DNA of 64,000 nucleotides from Endozoicomonas euniceicola (GCF_025562755.1 NZ_CP103300.1:2164501-2228500), one strand, 5' to 3'; shown: positions 33,583-43,438, counted from the stretch's first letter. Notes: generated by a model from the sequence alone, not told the origin. Numbers and translations are program-made.

Positions 33583-33719
33583 TGAAACTCTCCTGAAATG
33601 GGTTTAATTCGTTGTGCATAGTAATATCAATTACTGTTTTCAACCACCATTCACCCACTATTCACCCATGAGAGATGTTCCATCAGGAGTCCGGTGATCG
33701 TTTTTTGTCAGATACAGAA

Positions 33720-33752
33720 ACACCAAAAGGCGCACTAGGCGCCTTTTGGTGT
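33720..33752 (-). terminator. Long perfect hairpin between hfq and hflX
   Basis: A 14-bp perfect stem (ACACCAAAAGGCGC and its complement) has a 5-nt loop. On the minus strand it is followed by TTTCTGT, a weak U-tract, so hfq messages may end partly here. Confidence 0.7.
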
Positions 33753-33831
33753 AGGAAACAGCTTGTACCTCAAGCTAATTCATCATCTCTGAAGTGAATC
33801 AGGGGATAAAAAAGCAGATCGCTGAGGTCAG

Positions 33832-34083
33832 TTATTCCTGCTCGTGCTCTGGCATATCAGAACCTTGCATCGGCAGGCGAACCGGACGGCTCGGCACTAC
33901 TGTGGATACAGCGTGCTTGTAAACCATCTGGCTTACAGTGTTCTTCAGAAGGATCACGAACTGATCGAAAGATTCGATCTGCCCCTGGAGCTTGATACCA
34001 TTTACCAGGTAAATGGAGACCGGCACGCGCTCTTTACGCAGCACATTAAGGTAAGGGTCTTGTAGAGAATGCCCTTTTGACAT
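33832..34083 (-). CDS. hfq: RNA chaperone Hfq
   Basis: The 83-residue protein starts at MSKGHSLQDPYLNVLRKERV, with an AAGGAG site just upstream; the longer frame to 34230 is spurious. It forms a hexameric ring that pairs small RNAs with messages. Sm1 motif residues (GIKLQGQIESFDQFVILLKN) and the YKHAVSTVVPSR Sm2 region with the poly-U-binding YKH are intact. The C-terminal tail is short (LPMQGSDMPEHEQE), unlike the longer E. coli tail. It follows miaA in the conserved order. Confidence 0.98.
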   Translation of the reverse strand: MSKGHSLQDPYLNVLRKERVPVSIYLVNGIKLQGQIESFDQFVILLKNTVSQMVYKHAVSTVVPSRPVRLPMQGSDMPEHEQE

Positions 34084-34370
34084 TTCTGTACTCCTTATTA
34101 ATTCTCGGATTTTGAATAGCCTTGTTTCACTTTTAGGTGAGCCATTCGCTCGACCGGCAGTGCCAGTACCTGATTGTTCAATCTGTGTACAGCCCAGAAA
34201 AATGCTGAGCAACAGTAAGCGATGCCCCACACCGCCTTCAATAGGTAATACTAGCTACTCAAACCGGACCTGCAGAAAGTATTGCAGGTTCTTACGTACC
34301 AATCCGCCAGGGAACCGTTCATTCTGTGACCATTTGCGGCATCAGTGCGAACAAGGAATCGTATCAGTAT

Positions 34371-35330
34371 CTAATATATGCGATCACTTTTCAGCACTTT
34401 CAAGGCATCATCGAGCAACTCTGGCGATAAACTGTCCAGCCACTCAACATCTGACCAGCCACGCAGCCATGTCAGCTGTCTTTTGGCTAACTGACGGGTC
34501 GCAATAATGCCCCGTTCAATCATTTCATTGAAGTCCATTTCACCTTCAAGATAACTCCACATCTGGCGATACCCCACCGCACGAATGGCTGGCAGTGACG
34601 GGTCGAGATCACCCCGTGCGTATAATCCACGAACCTCTTCCTCAAAATTGTTCTGAATCATCTGCTCAAAACGGGTTTTAATCCGTTCATGCAGAACAGA
34701 GCGTTCCTGCGGAGCAATAGCGAGATTAACCAGTCGATAAGGTAAACGCTGATCTTCCTGCTCCCGGTGCCAGACTGAAAGCGGTTTGCCGGTTGTTTCG
34801 TAGACCTCCAGCGCTCGCTGAATGCGCTGGGCATCCCTTGGCTTTAAGCGCTCTGCCGTTACCGGGTCAACGCCCTGCAAACGCTTGTGCAGTTCTGGCC
34901 AGCCTTTCTCTGCGGCTTCCAGAAGAATGCGTTCCCGCACTTCCGGGTCTGCTGAAGGCAGCTCTGCAATGCCATCCCGCAATATTTTGAAATACAGCAT
35001 GGTGCCGCCAACCAGCAACGGGATTTTGCCACGGGCGGTAATGTCAGCCATTTCAACCAGGGCATCCTCACGAAACATTGCAGCCGAATAGGGTTCGGAA
35101 GGGTCTTTGATATCAATCAGGCGGTGGGGCGCGCGAGCCTGTTCTTCCGCCGTCGGTTTAGCGGTTCCGATATCCATGCCTTTGTAGACCAGCGCGGAAT
35201 CGACGCTGATCAGTTCACAGGGCAGAACCTCAGATAAACGAATCGCCAGATCCGTTTTGCCAGACGCTGTTGGCCCCATCAGGCAAATAGCCGGGGGCAG
35301 TTCAGCTGGATTGTTGATATCGATCGCCAT
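34371..35330 (-). CDS. miaA: tRNA dimethylallyltransferase
   Basis: The 319-residue enzyme adds a dimethylallyl group to A37 of tRNAs reading UNN codons. The P-loop GPTASGKT lies at residues 19-26, followed by LISVDSALVYKGMDIGTAKP with its catalytic Asp. Next come PHRLIDIKDPSEPYSAAMF and the late AIRAVGYRQMWSYL motif. Length and order are standard. It is the upstream neighbour of hfq. Confidence 0.97.
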   Translation of the reverse strand: MAIDINNPAELPPAICLMGPTASGKTDLAIRLSEVLPCELISVDSALVYKGMDIGTAKPTAEEQARAPHRLIDIKDPSEPYSAAMFREDALVEMADITARGKIPLLVGGTMLYFKILRDGIAELPSADPEVRERILLEAAEKGWPELHKRLQGVDPVTAERLKPRDAQRIQRALEVYETTGKPLSVWHREQEDQRLPYRLVNLAIAPQERSVLHERIKTRFEQMIQNNFEEEVRGLYARGDLDPSLPAIRAVGYRQMWSYLEGEMDFNEMIERGIIATRQLAKRQLTWLRGWSDVEWLDSLSPELLDDALKVLKSDRIY

Positions 35331-35525
35331 AAATCTCTGGAAGTAGGGAGTCAGTCGTGTAAGAAAAAAGCCGGAGTTTACCCGAAAGCAACCATCAGCG
35401 GCAGTTGTGGCTTAGACCGATAGACAGCTCGGAGGTTCCCATGACAGCTGGAATATAAAAGGAACTATCTCACTTTTTTCTTATCTAAAACTTCAACTTA
35501 CAACCTGGAAGAAAAGGGTATCGGC

Positions 35526-36722
35526 ATGGAAAAATTCATAAAAATCGCAGCCATGTTAACCGTGTTTTTCATATCACTGGCCAGGGCTGACATTCAAGAA
35601 CAGTTAAAGCCGCCTGTTGAGTATGAAATCATTCATGACCCGGACATAAAGGGTATTTACCAGAACGAAAAAGAGAGCCTTAGCTGGTTTGACAACGAAT
35701 TAGAAGAAAGAAAGTCCGCAGAAATTGATGGCAAACCCTATAAAACAAAAGCATTAAAAATAACTCTTCAGAATCTGAAGGGGTTTACTCAACATATACT
35801 CGATGGCAAACAGTTCCGTGAGGAACTCAAAAACGACGAACGTAACGCTTATAATCAGCTTCAATCTGACCTAGGCAAGGTTGATACCAACCAGCCTGAA
35901 TATCTAGAAACTATTAAACTGTCTGAAAAACTTGCGCTCTTGTATAACCTTTCCGTAATAAGACACGTGGATGAAATACAACGATTAAACTATTTAACGC
36001 TGCTCTCTCGTACTTTGCCTGGAGAATATGAACAACCATCTTACACCGCGCTTTACAATATGCCCCCCTCATTAGGGTTAATGGAACTTGCCGAACAAAC
36101 AGACATTTTACTACTACCCGGTTTTGAGCCTTTAAGCATCAGTGACTTTGTAGGATTCTGCCACCTGAGGCTTTATCCTCTGGGTCTTACCTCAAGCTAT
36201 ATAGCTAAAGCTGATGGAGAGAACCAGTCTCCTTATGCTTTCTTCGGGCACGATGAACAACACGCAACTCTTACCGCTCAACATAAAGGCTTGCGAGAAC
36301 CCTTTAACACCACAAAATCAATCCTTAATTTCAAAAAATTGGTGTTTAACGAGGGAAGGCTATTTTTCAAAGGCGATTTGAATATCATGAGCATTCTTAA
36401 GCTGTCGCTGTTTATTACAACCCATGAAGCAGAAGATCCTGAGAAGCCAATATTGCCGGATCTGCACAATCAAAAAAGCCTTGAAAAATATTTCAGGGAA
36501 ATTTTGTTTATAAGGAAATATTCTGCACCCGAATATCGTGCAATACCCAATGATGACATTATCAGAGCGGTTGTCTGGTTTGCTGCTGTGTATGATTTCT
36601 GGCAATCAAACGACAAGCCTGCGCAGATGCTTAAAAGAGAAAGACTTGCCGTCATGCAAAATTTTCTGATTTATTACAACCTTTATAACCCATTACTGAA
36701 ACTTCAAGCCGACAGGTATTAA
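35526..36722 (+). CDS. Orphan secreted protein, 398 residues
   Basis: The function is not recognised. A clean signal peptide (MEKFIKIAAMLTVFFISLARA) is followed by a charged, helical region (about 45-160) with many Glu/Lys/Asp residues. A more globular part contains DFVGFCHLRLYPLGLTSSYI and YAFFGHDEQHATLTAQHKG near residues 200-260. No catalytic motif is clear. It lies divergent from miaA, with AT-rich codon use unlike its housekeeping neighbours. The DNA at its 3' end (GAAACTTC..GTATTAACAGG) recurs near 39467-39495, so the duplication of the following SRPBCC gene extended into this gene's end. Confidence 0.6.
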   Translation: MEKFIKIAAMLTVFFISLARADIQEQLKPPVEYEIIHDPDIKGIYQNEKESLSWFDNELEERKSAEIDGKPYKTKALKITLQNLKGFTQHILDGKQFREELKNDERNAYNQLQSDLGKVDTNQPEYLETIKLSEKLALLYNLSVIRHVDEIQRLNYLTLLSRTLPGEYEQPSYTALYNMPPSLGLMELAEQTDILLLPGFEPLSISDFVGFCHLRLYPLGLTSSYIAKADGENQSPYAFFGHDEQHATLTAQHKGLREPFNTTKSILNFKKLVFNEGRLFFKGDLNIMSILKLSLFITTHEAEDPEKPILPDLHNQKSLEKYFREILFIRKYSAPEYRAIPNDDIIRAVVWFAAVYDFWQSNDKPAQMLKRERLAVMQNFLIYYNLYNPLLKLQADRY

Positions 36723-36727
36723 CAGGT

Positions 36728-37201
36728 TCATTCAGACACTGACAACCCTGTCTTAAGAAAATACTTCCCCGGCAATCCAAAGCGGGGGTGAACAGTGAGG
36801 GTAATCGCCAAACCCGTGCGGTCCCTGCTCATCATCCGGTTCCATACGATAACGTGTTTCCATGCCGTGAAACGGGAGAAAAAACGAAACGTCGTTAAGC
36901 CGAAGCACATAGCCCTGTCCATCATCCCACTCAATCACTTGTTCCTGTACTGTCCCCTGGTTTTCCAGCCAGGCAATACGCTGAACACCTTCGCCCGTTT
37001 TCTGATCCGTCGTGATGTCACTGCCGTTAACAAACGGAACGTAATGTTGTACCTGCGGCAAGTCAGATAGCTGTTGCCACACTTCAGCGACTGGCTCCCG
37101 AATCAGTGACTGGGAGTGCAGCCGGATACGTGGATTGTTTTCCGGCACTGATAGGAATAACAACATCACAATGAGTAAAAAAACGCACAGGCCTTTTTCA
37201 T
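36728..37201 (-). pseudogene. Broken duplicate of the SRPBCC protein gene at 39497-40042
   Basis: The sequence is nearly identical to the intact copy but has three lesions. There is a 1-nt loss in the poly-A run after the start (seven A rather than eight). There is a 2-nt loss near 36813-36821 (CCCGTGCGG versus CCCGTTTGCAG). A 69-nt deletion lies near 36766, between two ACTTC direct repeats still seen in the intact copy. Total length is therefore 474 versus 546 nt. The reading frame is destroyed at the start and in the middle, so no functional protein is expected. Confidence 0.88.
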
Positions 37202-37360
37202 TTTCTGATCGTGGAACATACGAAATCAGAGCATCTGATTCGTGACCCGCATTTTTGGTGTGTCATGCAATGGGCAGACTTGGCAAATAAGGTCTGACCA
37301 ACTTAACTGTAGATTCTGTTTTTATGTAAAGAACCATCAAGCTGTAGTGGTTAAAAAAAC

Positions 37361-39316
37361 ATGTTCATATTTAATGCGTTTCTGAGCATTTCCATTTTTC
37401 TGAACGGTGCCTGCTTTACCCATGAATTGGTGTTCGCCAGCCCACTATCCTGCGCTGGTGCCAGCAAAAGACTTTGTCAATCTAACATGGGTGTATTACC
37501 TGCTTACCTGACCGGTCTTTCGATACTTCAGGAAACCTTTCGGGCTTTCCTTTCAAATCAATACGACGGCAGGCAGATACCAAATAATAACAAAAAAAGA
37601 CAATATGAAGGTTCCCCCTCCATAACCCGGGAGGTTCTGCGAAGCCGTTCAGTCATTTCCGGATCAGGCCAGCAGCAACCAGGGAGTTCTAATAAAATAA
37701 ATAACGAGGATAAGGGTGAGGACGAACCTCCTGAAAAAAGAAAATGTGTACATACTCATGGGAAACTCTGCCCACTTTGCAACAATGAACCCTGTAGGTA
37801 CAAGAAATCACAAACAACCTCCCCTGAAGCAGTGGAGTTTGATCCACTCGAGGCGAGTGGTGCCGGTGCGGTCGTTGCAACCAGAGATGATCCTGATTTT
37901 TATAACGCAGTCATAAACCAGGTAGCTGAAAATATCTTCAGGCATATTGATGGCTTTTCTTCTCAGTGGTCATTTTTAACCGTTATACGTAGAAATAAAT
38001 ATCTACACAAACACTTTCACCATCTGGAGAAATTGTTTTTTCCCGCAACAGAGTACGACACATCAAAGATTAAGGGACATACCGGTCTTGACCTTTTGTA
38101 TTATGCGCCGAGCAAAATAGCCAGTCATGGCGTGCCTGAGGAGTGGGGTACAGGAGAGTTTAGATGCCCCCTTACCAGTAAGCAAACCTACCATATTATC
38201 TCCTTCGATAGAGGGACTAATCAGGGATACTATGATAGCCATGAGCCCTATAAAGTTCATGAGGATTATCATATTTTTTTCGCTATTGCTGAAAACAGTG
38301 ATTATGCAGCAACATCCAGTATGTCAAATGGTACGCCCACTGTGCGGGCAGTCGGGTATCTGCATTCTTTACAGAACCATCACGGTTTTGGACTATCGTA
38401 TCTGACCCGTCATCTCAAAGATGCCGATTTGCTCCTGGCCAACAACTGGAATTCATTAATAACAAGCCTGGATGAGCAAACAATGAATAATCTGGTTGCT
38501 CACTTAAAAGTCAAAAAATCAAAATCGAAAAGTTTGAAAGACTATATTCATGAAAATAAAACAGATGGCCTGAACTTTTTAATCAATATTTTGAATCATA
38601 TTACGAATAAGTCATTACAAAAGCAGAAGAGCCCCAGCCACTACAGAGAGGAGTTGAATCTTGAGTATTCTAATCTCTGGAGAGGCAGCTATGAATATAG
38701 TGCTCTCACTGTAAAGCGCTCTCAAACAACTATTCACTGGAAAGGTTTAAATGAATATCAATTTAATCTTCCCTATAACAGAAATGCCTACAAACTTATA
38801 TCCGGAGACGGTGCTTATACTCCAGCGGGCAGATCTTGCTTTTTACTGGCTATTACCGATGAAGACTGCAAATGGAATAGCATTACTGCCGTAGGCTTCG
38901 GATTCCTGAGCACTCCACACCCAAATGATCAGGATGTCGATCGTCCAAAGGCAACTCACTTGATACTGGCTCCGAACTGGGATTCACTTATCAACAATCT
39001 CACTGATGATCAGATAAAAATACTGATAACTAGCCTCAAAACCACCAGGAATAAGAAAAACTATCTTTCCCATCTGTACAATAAAGACAAAAAGGCGGGC
39101 AAAGACCTGCTACTCTCTGCTTTGAATACTCGCATGGAAAGAATAATTTTTAATGCTTCCAAGGCTAACCCGTGGCGTTATTTCTTCTCAGAAGCCGAAC
39201 CTATGTCTCCCTACAGCTACAGTGATACAGAGTTAGATTCAAGTTCAGACTCAAACCCTGATTCCGATCCTGATCCTGATCCTGATCAAGGCTCAGATTC
39301 TGATCCAGACTCATAG
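37361..39316 (+). CDS. Orphan secreted protein with CPLC module and two internal repeats
   Basis: The function is not recognised. The 651-residue protein has a hydrophobic N-terminus (MFIFNAFLSISIFLNGACF) that looks like a signal peptide. A low-complexity region with YDGRQIPN near residue 68 leads into EDEPPEKRK..HTHGKLCPLCNNEPC near 122-146. The same order of motifs occurs in the ankyrin protein at 60105-62753. The main body holds two diverged repeats: LLLANNWNSLITSLDEQTMN near 355 and LILAPNWDSLINNLTDDQIK near 533, each followed by a similar helical tail. The C-terminus is Ser/Asp/Pro-rich. AT-rich codon use suggests foreign origin. Confidence 0.65.
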   Translation: MFIFNAFLSISIFLNGACFTHELVFASPLSCAGASKRLCQSNMGVLPAYLTGLSILQETFRAFLSNQYDGRQIPNNNKKRQYEGSPSITREVLRSRSVISGSGQQQPGSSNKINNEDKGEDEPPEKRKCVHTHGKLCPLCNNEPCRYKKSQTTSPEAVEFDPLEASGAGAVVATRDDPDFYNAVINQVAENIFRHIDGFSSQWSFLTVIRRNKYLHKHFHHLEKLFFPATEYDTSKIKGHTGLDLLYYAPSKIASHGVPEEWGTGEFRCPLTSKQTYHIISFDRGTNQGYYDSHEPYKVHEDYHIFFAIAENSDYAATSSMSNGTPTVRAVGYLHSLQNHHGFGLSYLTRHLKDADLLLANNWNSLITSLDEQTMNNLVAHLKVKKSKSKSLKDYIHENKTDGLNFLINILNHITNKSLQKQKSPSHYREELNLEYSNLWRGSYEYSALTVKRSQTTIHWKGLNEYQFNLPYNRNAYKLISGDGAYTPAGRSCFLLAITDEDCKWNSITAVGFGFLSTPHPNDQDVDRPKATHLILAPNWDSLINNLTDDQIKILITSLKTTRNKKNYLSHLYNKDKKAGKDLLLSALNTRMERIIFNASKANPWRYFFSEAEPMSPYSYSDTELDSSSDSNPDSDPDPDPDQGSDSDPDS

Positions 39317-39496
39317 CCAGAGCCATGATCTAATACTGATACCACTTTCAGTCTGTTGACCAAAAAAAATACACAGAAAATGATGTCAAACCCAATAAAA
39401 CGCAGCAGTGACTGTCCCCCAATCAGGTGCGGAGGGATGTCAATACAATCTCTGTAGCCCACAACCGAAACTTCGATCCAGATAGTATTAACAGGT

Positions 39497-40042
39497 TCAT
39501 TCAGATACTGACAATCCTGTCTCAAGACAATACTTCACCCCATCAGCCAGCTCATCCAGCTGCTGCTGGAGGCGAGGCGTAATCCATGGAGTCAGAAGCC
39601 ACTTCCCCAGCAATCCAAAGCGGGGGCGAACAGTGAGGGTAATCGCCAAACCCGTTTGCAGTCCCTGCTCATCATCCGGTTCAATACGATAACGTGTTTC
39701 CATGTCGTGAAACGGGAGAAAAAACGAAACGTCGTTAAGCCGGAGCACATAGCCCTGTCCATCATCCCACTCAATCACTTGTTCCTGTACTGTCCCCTGG
39801 TTTTCCAGCCAGGCAATACGCTGAACACCTTCGCCCGTTTTCTGATCCGTCGTGATCTCACTGTCGTTAACAAACGGAACGTAGTGTTGTACCTGCGGCA
39901 AGTCAGACAGCTGTTGCCACACTTCAGCGACTGGCTCACGAATCAGTGACTGGGACTGCAGCCGGATACGTGGATTGTTTTCCGGCACTGATAGGAATAA
40001 CAACATCACAATGAGTAAAAAAAACGCACAGGCCTTTTTCAT
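39497..40042 (-). CDS. SRPBCC (START-like) family membrane-anchored protein
   Basis: The 181-residue protein begins with a hydrophobic segment (MKKACAFFLLIVMLLFLSV), either a signal or an anchor. It continues with the SRPBCC ligand-binding fold: SQSLIREPVAEVWQQLSDLPQVQHYVPFV, WLENQGTVQEQVIEWDDGQGY and a C-terminal helix (TPRLQQQLDELADGVKYCLE). Such proteins bind hydrophobic ligands, but the ligand is unknown. It lies 39 nt downstream of mutL and so may be cotranscribed with it. A damaged duplicate is at 36728-37201. Confidence 0.75.
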   Translation of the reverse strand: MKKACAFFLLIVMLLFLSVPENNPRIRLQSQSLIREPVAEVWQQLSDLPQVQHYVPFVNDSEITTDQKTGEGVQRIAWLENQGTVQEQVIEWDDGQGYVLRLNDVSFFLPFHDMETRYRIEPDDEQGLQTGLAITLTVRPRFGLLGKWLLTPWITPRLQQQLDELADGVKYCLETGLSVSE

Positions 40043-40081
40043 CCGTTGAGTCCCTTTGGCTATTAAATGCGCTGTTGAAAG

Positions 40082-42058
40082 TTATCGTCCCCGCAAAAAC
40101 AGCTTATCCAGCTGATCCATTGTCAGCATAGTCCAGGTTGGGCGTCCATGGTTACACTGACCACTGCGTTCCGTCTGCTCCATGTCTCGCAGTAGCGCAT
40201 TCATCTCCTCGATAGATAAACGACGATTCGCCCTTACCGAGCCATGGCAGGCCATGGTGGCAAGGATTTCATTGATCTGGGATTCAACCCGGTCACTATC
40301 ACCATGCTGTGACAGGTCAGCCAGCACATCACGCACCAGCTTATCCACGTCGGCATTCTGCAACATGACCGGCACCTGACGCACCAGCAGCGTTTCCGGC
40401 CCCATGCGTTCAAGCGCTAACCCCAGCTTTTCAAAGTAACCCGTAAACTCTTCGGCAGTGTCAGCTTCCCGGTCACTGACCGCTATAGATTTTGGCACCA
40501 GTAAGGGTTGAGCTTTTATGCCATCAGCATGCCAGGCGACCTTCATGCGTTCATAAGTGATGCGCTCATGGGCGGCGTGCATATCCACCAGCACCATGCC
40601 CTGTTCATTTTCAGACAGGATATAAATACCTTTCAGCTGCGCCACGGCAAAACCCAGTGGCGGCATACCCGGGGCATCAGACGCAGGCAGAGGGTCATTG
40701 ACATCGGTAACGGCTGGACGGGTTGCAGCAGGCACGTAATCCGGCACAGCTGACTCACCTACCGCAGCGGGCCGGGATGATGCACTCACTGCCGCAGGGG
40801 TTGCAGCAGCAGAATACAGCTCGCTGTAAGCCTGTAGATGCTTCTGGATTTGCGCCGAATCTGGCGCGCGTTCAATAGTCCGGTTAAAGCCTCCGCCCCC
40901 TGCCGATGAGCCAGTGGAAGCAAAGCCTGCCTGCCCGGAAGGTTTGGGGGCGGTTGTCAGGGAGATATTCTCCTGTCTCTGAAACTCTCCCGCTTCGACG
41001 CCAGTCGCCTGTGGTTGGGTCTGGGTCAAGGTGGAGGGAGGCAGTTGCGCATCGGGTGTTACTTCTCCCAGAGCCCGGTGCAAAGTACTGAACAGAAAGT
41101 TATGCACGGTTCGCCCGTCACGAAAACGGACTTCGTGCTTGGTCGGGTGCACATTGACATCGACCATGGACGGGTCCAGCTCAAGGTACAGAACAAACGT
41201 TGGGTGACGACCGCTGTACAGCACATCACGGTAAGCCTGTCGAACCGCATGAGCGACCAGCTTATCCCTGATCACACGACCGTTGACGAAGAAATACTGC
41301 AAGTCGGCGCTGGAACGGGAGAAGGTTGGCAGCCCAACCCAGCCCCAGAGCTTCAGACCCGATGCCTCAACATCCACAATAACAGCATTCTCAATGAATT
41401 TAGGGCTGCACAACGAAGCAACCCGCCGGTCTTTCTCGGCCTGAGTGGTCGCCGGACGCAGCTGGTGAATGCTACGCTGGTTATGCCGCAGGGTAAAACC
41501 CACATCAAAGCGGGACAGTGCCAGACGCTTTACCACTTCTTCCAAATGAGAAAATTCGGTTTTTTCAGTACGTAGAAATTTACGCCGGGCCGGTGTATTG
41601 AAAAACAGGTCTTTGACTTCCAGCGTGGTGCCAACAGGATGCGGAGCCGGGTTTACAATGGCATCCATATCCCGTCCTTCGGTACGAACCTGCCAGCCGG
41701 ACTCCTGCCCCTCTGAATTCGATGTCAGCGTCAGCCTTGCAACAGAACTGATGGAGGCCAGGGCTTCACCACGAAAACCCAGGGTTGCCACGCCTTCCAG
41801 ATCTTCCAGTTCAGAGATTTTACTGGTGGCATGGCGGGACAATGCCAGCGCAAGATCATTTTTACCAATCCCGTGACCGTCATCGCGGATACGGATCAGC
41901 TTCACGCCACCACTCTCCACTTCAACCGTTACCCGTTTTGCACCTGCGTCCAGACTGTTTTCCAGCAACTCTTTAACAACGGAGGCCGGGCGTTCAACCA
42001 CCTCTCCGGCAGCGATCTGGTTGGCAAGGCGGTTGTCCAGCAGGCGGATTGGCTTCAT
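40082..42058 (-). CDS. mutL: DNA mismatch repair protein MutL
   Basis: The 658-residue protein links MutS recognition to MutH-type or beta-clamp-dependent cutting. The N-terminal GHKL ATPase is clear: LANQIAAGEVVERPASVVKELLENSLDAGA (residues about 11-40), RDDGHGIGKNDL, and TLGFRGEALASI. A long Pro/Ala/Ser-rich linker (about 335-470) precedes the dimerisation domain with DMHAAHERITYERMK and the end QCNHGRPTWTML. No DQHAxxExxxxE endonuclease motif is seen in full, as in MutH-using species, although the DMHAAHERITYE segment is similar. Confidence 0.96.
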   Translation of the reverse strand: MKPIRLLDNRLANQIAAGEVVERPASVVKELLENSLDAGAKRVTVEVESGGVKLIRIRDDGHGIGKNDLALALSRHATSKISELEDLEGVATLGFRGEALASISSVARLTLTSNSEGQESGWQVRTEGRDMDAIVNPAPHPVGTTLEVKDLFFNTPARRKFLRTEKTEFSHLEEVVKRLALSRFDVGFTLRHNQRSIHQLRPATTQAEKDRRVASLCSPKFIENAVIVDVEASGLKLWGWVGLPTFSRSSADLQYFFVNGRVIRDKLVAHAVRQAYRDVLYSGRHPTFVLYLELDPSMVDVNVHPTKHEVRFRDGRTVHNFLFSTLHRALGEVTPDAQLPPSTLTQTQPQATGVEAGEFQRQENISLTTAPKPSGQAGFASTGSSAGGGGFNRTIERAPDSAQIQKHLQAYSELYSAAATPAAVSASSRPAAVGESAVPDYVPAATRPAVTDVNDPLPASDAPGMPPLGFAVAQLKGIYILSENEQGMVLVDMHAAHERITYERMKVAWHADGIKAQPLLVPKSIAVSDREADTAEEFTGYFEKLGLALERMGPETLLVRQVPVMLQNADVDKLVRDVLADLSQHGDSDRVESQINEILATMACHGSVRANRRLSIEEMNALLRDMEQTERSGQCNHGRPTWTMLTMDQLDKLFLRGR

Positions 42059-42124
42059 GTTTCAGTGTTATTCCGGATTAAATCAAAGTCTTCAGAAAAT
42101 GACCGACGAACACGGCAAAAAAGG

Positions 42125-43438
42125 TTAATTCGTTTGACAGTTTCCCGGCAATAGAATGACACCCCTGCGAACGGTATTCCTGTTCGGATTGGTTAACAGC
42201 CGGTCTGTTTCAGCAGGATCAGCATTTTCTGTACGGTTTCGTCTGTTAAATAATCGCAAGGCTCGCCGTGAAATTCCAGCCATACAGCCTGGTGGTCTTT
42301 CACCTTGCACCCAGATGACATTTATGGTGTCCCAGGGTCTGATATCTGAGGCATACTCTCTTCCTGCAAAAGTGGATAACAATACAGACTCTGGATCATC
42401 GAAATTTCCATAAACCGTCATTCTGAATGTCAGCACCAGAGGCGGAGCATTTACTGAAAGCCGCCTGCCGTCTATCCGCACAAAATCCCAGGCGATATGC
42501 GGATGATTTTCATTGGCAGAAGATAAAAAATTCGAAATACGCCCAGCCCATTGATATGAATAGAGGTCAGCAGCTGACCCAATATTAAAACGAACAATAT
42601 AAGAGCCAGCCTGATAGTCACCAGGGTTAACCCCTTGCCCCGGCCTTATGGAGAGCAGACCCCGAGAGCCCAGTTCAGTGCGGACTATATCAGCGTAACA
42701 GGTACTAACTTCAGAAATATCAAACGCATTATAAACCGGGTCACTTACTGATGCAGGAATATACTCCGCTACTCCTCCCACTCGCAGGTAGCGGATTAGC
42801 TGCCGGGGATAATTACTTCTGAAGGAGTTAAAAACAGTGGCCTGACTCTCTGTTGTAACCCTGATCCTGATATAAACCCTGCCTTCATCACGAAAAACAA
42901 GTCCCATGAATTGCCAGCCCGTTATTACTCTTTGACGGCGTAACGCTCCCACCCACGCTCCTGCGGAAGACAAACGTTCTCCCAGCTGGTCCAGCTGGTT
43001 TACCTCAATAAATAAATCCAGCTGCCCTTCTCTCAGGGGCTCAGAGGCCGCCGATATTGTTCGTGGGCGAAAGTGACCATCAGCCCCAACCAGAAGAATG
43101 GCTCGAATGATGTCTATTAAGTGGCAGCTGTATTCGGTGTAATCCAAGTCCATTAGTCCTGCGCCACCATTGAAAGTGAAATAGGGAAAATTATTGGTTC
43201 GCATAGTTCCGGGCGAAACTTGACGTACGTTTATCCCTGCGTGTTCCTGCAGCCAGCCTTCATTCAGTCGCCTGTTTGTCAGGATATAAACACTACCTGT
43301 ACTTTCTATTTCTCTGCCTGCCAGAGAAACTCTGCTGAAATATTCTGTCGCCTGCAACATGGGAGGCATGACAGTAAAAAGAATAAAACAAAGCAAGCTC
43401 ACCCTGATCCATAAAATCGACCAGCGACATCTTTGCAT
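42125..43438 (-). CDS. Orphan secreted protein, 437 residues
   Basis: The function is not recognised. The signal peptide (RVSLLCFILFTVMPPMLQA) is clear. The mature protein is mixed alpha/beta and rich in Arg. It contains REIESTGSVYILTNRRLNEG early and SYIVRFNIGSAADLYSYQWAGR near residue 285. The C-terminal 60 residues are Arg/Asn-rich. I looked for an ADP-ribosyltransferase pattern (R-STS-E) and did not find a convincing one. It lies between amiB and mutL, which are often adjacent, so it is an insertion in a conserved block. Confidence 0.58.
   Translation of the reverse strand: MQRCRWSILWIRVSLLCFILFTVMPPMLQATEYFSRVSLAGREIESTGSVYILTNRRLNEGWLQEHAGINVRQVSPGTMRTNNFPYFTFNGGAGLMDLDYTEYSCHLIDIIRAILLVGADGHFRPRTISAASEPLREGQLDLFIEVNQLDQLGERLSSAGAWVGALRRQRVITGWQFMGLVFRDEGRVYIRIRVTTESQATVFNSFRSNYPRQLIRYLRVGGVAEYIPASVSDPVYNAFDISEVSTCYADIVRTELGSRGLLSIRPGQGVNPGDYQAGSYIVRFNIGSAADLYSYQWAGRISNFLSSANENHPHIAWDFVRIDGRRLSVNAPPLVLTFRMTVYGNFDDPESVLLSTFAGREYASDIRPWDTINVIWVQGERPPGCMAGISRRALRLFNRRNRTENADPAETDRLLTNPNRNTVRRGVILLPGNCQTN

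Noticed and set aside
42125..43438. Possible ADP-ribosyltransferase toxin in the secreted orphan
   Set aside because: No convincing Arg, STS and Glu-x-Glu series in the right order was found.
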